Origin: a candidate division KSB1 bacterium
Lineage (GTDB): Bacteria > Zhuqueibacterota > Zhuqueibacteria > Residuimicrobiales > Krinioviventaceae
Length of the DNA: 64,000 nucleotides
Reading direction: 5' to 3'
Assembly (NCBI GenBank): GCA_034521575.1
Contig: JAXHMJ010000005.1
Location: 186,001 to 250,000 of the forward strand
Shown: in pieces, positions 58,880 through 64,000 of the stretch
Position numbering within the stretch: the first letter of the stretch is position 1
Layout: each line of letters begins with the position of its first letter
Translations under genes and position numbers: made by a program
The notes under the pieces: generated by a model
Databases searched by the model: none
What the model was told of the DNA's origin: nothing
Seen by the model: the letters and a program-made list of their open reading frames with translations, nothing else

Positions 58880-60070
58880 CTAAGCTTTAGCAATCTGTAT
58901 AATATGTTCCATATCTGCAAGTTTGCGGATCAATTCAGGCGACACACTGTCGTCCAGCTGAAGCGTGCACGAAGCAGCCCGACCGCCATCGAAAATAATA
59001 TTCTGCATTTCTTCAATATTGATATTGGCGCCGCGCAGTTCATCCAGCACACCGGCCAGAACACCGACTTTGTTGTAATGCCGAACCACCAGTTTGTTCA
59101 CCGCAGTCGATTGTTTCTGCAAATTGACGACATTGATCGGCGTTCCCGTATACCGATACGCATTGACAATATTGACCACCTCATCCGCGATCGCTTGCGC
59201 CGCTTCCCTGGTTGAAGCGCCAATGTGCGGCGTACCCGTTACGGCCTGTGCCATATCCGTCGCTTCAAATGCAGAATCTCCGGCAGCCGGTTCGTTCTCA
59301 TACACATCCAGCCCCACCCGCAGACCTTTTGTCTTCATCGCCTGCTTTAATGCGGCTGTATCCACCACCTCGCCGCGCGACGTATTGATAAAAATCGCGC
59401 CATCTTTTATATGACTCAGAAAATCCTCATCGATAAAATGGGCTGTTTTTGGTGTTGAGGCCAAATGGACGCTGACGACATCGCATGTTTCAGCGACCTT
59501 TTGAGCAGAATCAATATATTCAATCCCCAGCGCTTCAGCTGTTTCAGGCGTCAGGCTTCGCGACCAGGCGGCCACCTGCATCTCCAGTCCCTGCGCGCGT
59601 CTGGCCACCGCCTTGCCGATCGATCCCAGACCAATAATGCCCAGCGTCCGGCCTTTTAAACCCTGCGACAGGCTGCTGTAATGTTTTTTACGCCATTTTC
59701 CGTTGCGCAAATCCTGAGCCGCATTGACAATATTCCGGTCCGCCGCGATGATCAAGCCGATGACCAGTTCGGCAACGGCAGCGGTATTTTTTCCGGGACA
59801 ATTGGTCACATAGATTCCGTGACGGCTCGCGCATTCGAGATCAATCGTATTAACCCCGGCGCCGGCACGGATAATGAGCGAGAGTGAAGACGCCGCCTCA
59901 ATGGCCGCCTGCGTCACTTTGGTTGAGCGAACGACCAGTACTTCTGAATCTCCCAGCGCTTTCGATAAATCATCTGCACCCAAATCAGGCTGCATTGATA
60001 CGGTTGCCCCCAATGCCTCTAATTGTTCAACAGTCACATCAGCGAGCTTGTCAGCGATCAGTATGTTCAT
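58880..60070 (-). CDS. serA: D-3-phosphoglycerate dehydrogenase
   Basis: The 396-residue protein has the D-2-hydroxyacid dehydrogenase fold: RAGAGVNTID (substrate Arg region near 69-78), the NAD loop GLGSIGKAVA near 147-156, NTSRGEVVD near 230, the catalytic His in TGTPHIGAST near 285, and a C-terminal ACT domain (from about 320: VVRHYNKVGVLAGVLDELRGANINIEEMQN) for serine feedback. It begins serine synthesis from 3-phosphoglycerate. The partner genes serB and serC are not in the window. Frame and length are normal for the ACT-bearing short type. Confidence 0.92.
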   Translation of the reverse strand: MNILIADKLADVTVEQLEALGATVSMQPDLGADDLSKALGDSEVLVVRSTKVTQAAIEAASSLSLIIRAGAGVNTIDLECASRHGIYVTNCPGKNTAAVAELVIGLIIAADRNIVNAAQDLRNGKWRKKHYSSLSQGLKGRTLGIIGLGSIGKAVARRAQGLEMQVAAWSRSLTPETAEALGIEYIDSAQKVAETCDVVSVHLASTPKTAHFIDEDFLSHIKDGAIFINTSRGEVVDTAALKQAMKTKGLRVGLDVYENEPAAGDSAFEATDMAQAVTGTPHIGASTREAAQAIADEVVNIVNAYRYTGTPINVVNLQKQSTAVNKLVVRHYNKVGVLAGVLDELRGANINIEEMQNIIFDGGRAASCTLQLDDSVSPELIRKLADMEHIIQIAKA

Positions 60071-60316
60071 GGCAAATTCCTTTTGTTGTTTGACTTTAAT
60101 ATTTCCGGAAAATGTCCGGCTCCGGCTGCAACGAATCCTGCCTGTTTTCGGGAACGAAATACTCGTTCAATCCATTGCATGCAGTCTGAATATTTGATAA
60201 AATTTGCTAAAAAGCAATGAAAAAATTATTTTCCCAGGGTATTACAACCGTTCCATGTGCAAAAATCATTCTTTCAAAAGAGGTCAATCATGCGTTCCTG
60301 GAAAGGAAAGCTCGTC

Positions 60317-61117
60317 TCAGTAACCGCGCTGAAACAATTTTTTTTTAATGATCTTTCTGATCTTGTCATAACTCAGCGGCGGTCCCTGGTAAATATTTTT
60401 GTCATCGACAAATAATGCGTCCGACAAACCCCATTCACGTATCACAGATCGCTGGCTCGTATCGATTTCCTGATAAATGACCCGGTCTCCGAATTCACCG
60501 CAAACTTGTTTGGCACGTTCGATCATGCCGTTGATTCCGGAACACCAACCGTTGGCCAGGGCGGTGACCACAACCTTGCCGGGAACCGGCTCGGGTTTCT
60601 TTTTCACTTTGATCCAGTTTGGAGGCCTGGCATCCTCTGCAAATGGTTTCCACAACAATACGCTGATCCCGTTTCTATCGGCTTTTTGATATCCGTGTTT
60701 TTTAAACCATTTTGCGCGCATAAAAAACGGCAACAGCATCCCCCACACAACCAGACCTTTGGCCCGCAGACTCTTTGCATCGTCTTCCGCAGCCTGCAAT
60801 AGCATCGATCCTGCACCATGTCCTCTCATATCTCCGCGTCCCTGTTTGTGTCCGTGCACCCATATACAATAGACAAAGTAAAGATTTTCCCCCTCGACCC
60901 AGGTGTGTTCAATCGGTGCATAATGAATCATTCCGGCAACCACGCCGGCATTATTGCGCGCCAGTTTCACGCGCAAACCGTTCTCCAGCATCGAACGCAT
61001 CCAGCATTCTTTACGACAGACGCCGTCCTTGATTTCATCCGACCACTCTTCCAGACAGGTTAGATAATCCAGTTCCCTGTCTTTTGTCAAGTCAATAATA
61101 CGCATCGTTTTCATCAT
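60317..61117 (-). CDS. GNAT acetyltransferase fused to YoaP-like domain
   Basis: The 266-residue protein has an N-terminal GNAT domain (about 1-160) with the acetyl-CoA loop in modified form (RGHGAGSMLLQAAEDDAKSLRAKGL near 100-125), followed by a thioredoxin-fold YoaP-like domain (from VVVTALANGWCSGINGMIERAK, about 188-205, to DDKNIYQGPPLSYDKIRKIIKK). The Cys in NGWCSG is conserved in such tails. The product is cytoplasmic. The substrate is unknown. It is intact and monocistronic; a second ATG at 61105 is an alternative start. Confidence 0.85.
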   Translation of the reverse strand: MMKTMRIIDLTKDRELDYLTCLEEWSDEIKDGVCRKECWMRSMLENGLRVKLARNNAGVVAGMIHYAPIEHTWVEGENLYFVYCIWVHGHKQGRGDMRGHGAGSMLLQAAEDDAKSLRAKGLVVWGMLLPFFMRAKWFKKHGYQKADRNGISVLLWKPFAEDARPPNWIKVKKKPEPVPGKVVVTALANGWCSGINGMIERAKQVCGEFGDRVIYQEIDTSQRSVIREWGLSDALFVDDKNIYQGPPLSYDKIRKIIKKKLFQRGY

Positions 61118-61461
61118 TTTTTAAGGGAAGCAGCCCAATTTTGTTCAAGTCATGCGTCGTTCACCGACACTCATAATTCGGCGGAATATAATGCCCTATC
61201 TATTCCCCTGCCAATTTCGCTACGAGCCGCCGGGCGACTATAAGAATTTGCATCTTTGCTATCACACGCATTCACAAGAAGAAGAGGTTATAAAAAGATC
61301 ATTCTGAACCGATATTCCATAAAGCAATACTTTTTTTCCATAAACGGCACAAACGAATTTAGGTATCATACATCTCGCACCGAATCCGGTTCACGCCGTC
61401 AACGGCTTTAATCATAACAAAAACTTGTATTATCATCATTCTCTTGCCTGCTGTCACGAAA
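61118..61461. other. Region with only weak small frames
   Basis: About 340 bases. A 51-codon plus-strand frame (61152-61307, MRRSPTLIIRRNIMPY start, QEEEVIKRSF end) is present but lacks a ribosome site and known relatives. I see no RNA gene. Confidence 0.45.
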
Positions 61462-61830
61462 TCATTGCCATTTGCCAATTGCGCAAAAATTAATAAAATT
61501 CCTTCCACCATAGGTATAGAATTTTGCACTTGATTCGGTAACATGTGTAACCCCGCTTAAATCCTGTCTTAACGCCTGAGTGATGAACACTTTGGGGGGT
61601 TCAATAAAAACGACGGGGAATTCGATGATGACCCCTTTATCATTCGCAAAACCACCTCCCCAACAGATTTGCAGACTGTCAAATCGCATAAAATCTTTAC
61701 CTGTGGTTGGCAGACTGGAAATTAATAATTGAATCGTCTGATTTTGATTCGAAATAAGAGATTGTAATTCATTGTACAAGGAATCCGAATACTCTATATT
61801 TCTGTTCTTTAATGAATCAATTAAAGTCAA
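61462..61830 (-). CDS. Small phage-tail/H-lectin-like protein, start uncertain
   Basis: The 122-residue frame starts at TTG. It has a polar helical N-terminus (SLYNELQSLISNQNQTIQLL) and a beta-rich C-terminus (EFPVVFIEPPKVFIT, then SSAKFYTYGGRNFINFCAIGKW). The latter pattern is that of the trimeric tail-fibre tip and H-lectin domains of phage or contractile-injection fibres. There is no other phage gene next to it. The TTG start without a good ribosome site and the missing head suggest a truncated gene. Confidence 0.4.
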   Translation of the reverse strand: MTLIDSLKNRNIEYSDSLYNELQSLISNQNQTIQLLISSLPTTGKDFMRFDSLQICWGGGFANDKGVIIEFPVVFIEPPKVFITQALRQDLSGVTHVTESSAKFYTYGGRNFINFCAIGKWQ

Positions 61831-61883
61831 GTTGTCTCATTCTATTCACAAAATTCACTGTGCATAAAGACTTTTCACCCGCT

Positions 61884-62695
61884 TTAAAAAAAAAGTGCAA
61901 ATTTTGAAATTACGGGAGCAATAATTTCATGCATGATGGTTGCCCTAATGACAACATTTAAAATAACATCTGAAAAAGAAGCAAACGCTTCATTTTGTTT
62001 GATGAGCAAAGTCAAACCGATGACAATACCTCCCTGGGGAATCAGACCACCGGCGATACATTTTTGAACATTTGCAGAAGATTTTGACAGTTTACAACCA
62101 AGAAACGTACCACAATATTTCCCACTCGCTCGAAAAATAACAAAAAGCTTGATGTGCAATGCTTATATTAACACTAAAGTTAATAATTCCGAGAATGTCA
62201 TCAAATGCGGCAACCCTCATGATAGTGGAGGTAACCTCACCCTTTGCATAATATTCATGTTCGACCGCCAAAGTGGCAGACGGGTCTATTGGCGAAGCAA
62301 GAGAAGCCAAAAGCAAGCCAGGCGGGATAAAATATGTCAACAAACCATGCTCAGAAGGCATGATCAAAGGAGCCAAAAAAACAAGAGACAGCAACGAACA
62401 GGTAAGCGAATTCAGCTTCAAAAGGAACAATATATAGAATAGATTTGCCCAGAGTGCGGATTTTGGAATACAGCAATGTGCCGCCGACAGAGAAAGTAAT
62501 AAATGATAACGCAATATTGGTTACCAGACTGGTATGATCGACGACTGAAGCCGGAATAATATGTGTAATGCCGGGATTGACGATCAATCCCGGCAAAATA
62601 TAACCTGGTACTTTGGGTAGCCCAAAATGAAAACACAATTCTCCCACTATGTAACCGGTGAATAATATAATACCTAATAAAAGAATTGGCGGCAT
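61884..62695 (-). pseudogene. Broken CPA2-type cation:proton antiporter
   Basis: Three frames hold successive parts of one transporter. The first helices (MPPILLLGIILFTGYIVGEL, FHFGLPKVPGYILPGLIVNP to FEAEFAYLFVAV) run from 62695. The second part (SLASPIDPSATLAVEHEY, KGEVTSTIMRVAAFDDILG, IINFSVNISIAH) contains the ion-binding Asp pair region. The third (FVIFRASGKYCGTFLG to QGGIVIGLTLLIKQNEAF, then HEIIAP) is the C-terminal end. A frameshift lies near 62370-62400. A large internal deletion near 62155 removed perhaps 100-150 residues between SIAH and KLFVIF. It cannot make a working transporter as written. Confidence 0.75.
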
Positions 62696-62711
62696 ATCGC
62701 AACACTTTCAA

Positions 62712-63393
62712 TTTTATACAATCGACTGCAGGTCAAACCAGCCATAAAAATTGTCCAACTCGATGGTCCATTCCATCTGCCTAGTGTTTCGCTTCTCAAA
62801 AGATCAGAGACGTTTATTTCTAACAGACCAAATTTTGGGCGTGTATACCACTCTTTATCCCAATCGATCCGAGTGTTTCAGATTTATATTCAACGACTTT
62901 CTGTTGCGAGTGCATTCCCAGGCACAGTAACTCCCTTGGCTGATCCGGACAATTGCTACAATCTCGTGCGCTTCGTGTGGCACCGTAAAAAACCCCGTTT
63001 TTTTGGTTTACTTTTATAAAATATCCAATTTTGGACAAGAACGCAAAAAAAGGGGCAAGCCAGGAATTTAGGAACAGGGAATCGAACAGGTATTGCGACT
63101 GCCTTTTTCAATGACGCCATTAAACAACTGAAACTGGCTGTAGATGCGGGAGCATCAGATATTCGGGGTACAAAATCCGAAAATCGCCGAAATCGGTTTT
63201 GCCAGCATTATGGGAAGCACCGAACAACGTTCATTCGGAACGTTTGAGATTATCGGCATCTTCTATTACTTGCATCATGTCTTCCGTCTGAGGCATCATC
63301 AAGCACTTTTATTCGCCCCGGAAATACCTTTGAGGGAATAGGATCGACCTCATATTAAGTCCTCCATGCAATATTTTAGGGATGCATCATCAT
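62712..63393. other. Degraded region between antiporter and GH95
   Basis: About 680 bases without a supported gene. A 72-codon minus frame at 62820-63038 (MSKIGYFIKVNQKNGVFYGA start, with CSNC) and plus-strand fragments around 63070-63340 (GIATAFFNDAIKQLKLAVDA; EIGFASIMGSTEQRSFGTFE) look like pieces of old genes in shifting frames. I could not identify them. Confidence 0.4.
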
Positions 63394-64000
63394 TTAAAAA
63401 GTCCTGAGCGTATAAACTCCTCCGGCCTGCGTGGACAGATCATACATAAACGTGGGTTCAATATCGACCGCATTGAGCTCGGCGGCGTCTGAAATCAGCG
63501 GTTTTTTGATTTCAGGAATCCAGTAAAACGGATTCGGATTTTCGCCCCGGGCCGGTTTCATCTCAGCGGATCCTTGCACCTGAATCGGACAGCGGGCTCG
63601 AATCCGCCGCGGGCGCGCAGACCCGCAACACTGCCGGTATCCCATGCATCGGGAAGCGCGGGCAGAATATCGATACAGCCGTCGTCGCTTTGCACCAGCA
63701 TTTCGGCCACACCGGATGTAAACCCGAAATTACCGTCGATCTGGAACGGCGGGTGCGCGTCGAACAGGTTGGGATAGGTGCCGCCTGTTTCAGAAAATCC
63801 ATTCCCGTCCGAATCCCCATGCCGCGACGGTTTGATCTGTTCCCGCATCAGCTTGCAGGCGTGATTCCCGTCGAGGAAATGCGCCCATAGATTGATTTTC
63901 CAGTTCATCGACCAGCCGGTCGAAGGATCGCCGCGAAATAACAGCGAGGTGCGGGCGGCTTCGAACAGCTCTGGCGTGCGAAACGGCGATATCTGGTTTC
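63394..64000 (-). CDS. GH95 alpha-L-fucosidase-like enzyme, C-terminal part, cut by right edge, one frameshift
   Basis: The minus strand at the right edge encodes the end of a GH95-type protein: [29 protein letters not shown], then [31 protein letters not shown] and [23 protein letters not shown]. These are the hallmark blocks of the (alpha/alpha)6 catalytic barrel and the start of the C-terminal sandwich. After GFEP the frame shifts; adding one C to the minus-strand CCC at 63594-63596 continues [21 protein letters not shown] to the stop at 63394. GH95 enzymes remove alpha-1,2-fucose or alpha-L-galactose from xyloglucan and similar glycans, matching the pectin/hemicellulose theme of the left part of the window. 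The N-terminus lies outside. Confidence 0.85.

Noticed and set aside
1-64000. tRNA or rRNA genes
   Set aside because: I saw no cloverleaf with a conserved TTCGA arm and no rRNA-like stretches on either strand while reading, though a covariance-model scan was not possible.

Overview
The window looks like a chromosome segment of a free-living, Gram-negative, FCB-type bacterium outside the classical Bacteroidota, for example Calditrichota, candidate phylum KSB1 or a relative. I infer this from exported proteins that end in a Por/type IX-like sorting domain with the YPNPFN motif (five clear cases), a FISUMP-domain protein, TonB-dependent and RND envelope machinery, and promoters of ordinary sigma-70 type (TTGACA-17-TATGAT at 11352) rather than the Bacteroidota type. 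The species itself cannot be named from this sequence.

Layout. 1-10.4 kb: carbohydrate catabolism, with a GH105 hydrolase, a GPH sugar:cation symporter and a GH3 glycosidase on the minus strand, a divergent LacI regulator, a secreted GH2 enzyme, then a BioY-type transporter. 10.4-25.8 kb: a plus-strand export/uptake locus led by a strong promoter and three copies of a LacI-type operator (TGAACCGGTTCA class), with a TonB-dependent receptor, a beta-helix protein, a giant repeat protein, a sialate O-acetylesterase and a second beta-helix protein. 25.8-31 kb: a cytochrome c maturation operon (ccmF, a unique membrane protein, ccmA, ccmB, ccmC and a 40-residue ccmD). 31-41 kb: surface proteins, including a beta-helix protein and a three-gene minus-strand cluster (SH3-like membrane protein, cohesin-like lipoprotein, and a 1355-residue VWA/PKD/cohesin/dockerin-like protein), with a flavodoxin and a GDPD between them. 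41-46.5 kb: an Fpg/Nei-type glycosylase, a DUF72 protein, a gutted GAPDH gene, a TPR protein, a ThuA lipoprotein and a CDF exporter. 46.5-53.9 kb: heavy-metal RND efflux (adaptor, and a permease fused to its TolC-like channel), then a membrane protein plus winged-helix regulator pair. 54-61 kb: a patatin/barrel remnant, a FISUMP protein, an SDR, a 192-bp tandem repeat with hairpins, SerA and a GNAT-YoaP fusion. 61-64 kb: a degraded stretch with a broken cation:proton antiporter, then the 3' end of a GH95 fucosidase running off the right edge.

Two kinds of damage run through the window. About eleven genes carry one single-base frameshift each (one carries two), and nearly all can be restored by changing the length of a 3-4 base homopolymer by one. 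This pattern suggests consensus errors more than decay. Separately, three genes (GAPDH, patatin, antiporter) have lost internal segments while keeping both ends, which homopolymer errors cannot explain.

The genes make sense as a plant or microbial polysaccharide (pectin-like, acetylated, fucosylated) degrader: outer-membrane uptake by the TonB receptor, exported hydrolases and binding proteins, LacI-type sugar control and a symporter for the released sugars. The most original part is the VWA/cohesin/dockerin cluster at 35.3-41.0 kb, which may encode a small self-contained surface complex.
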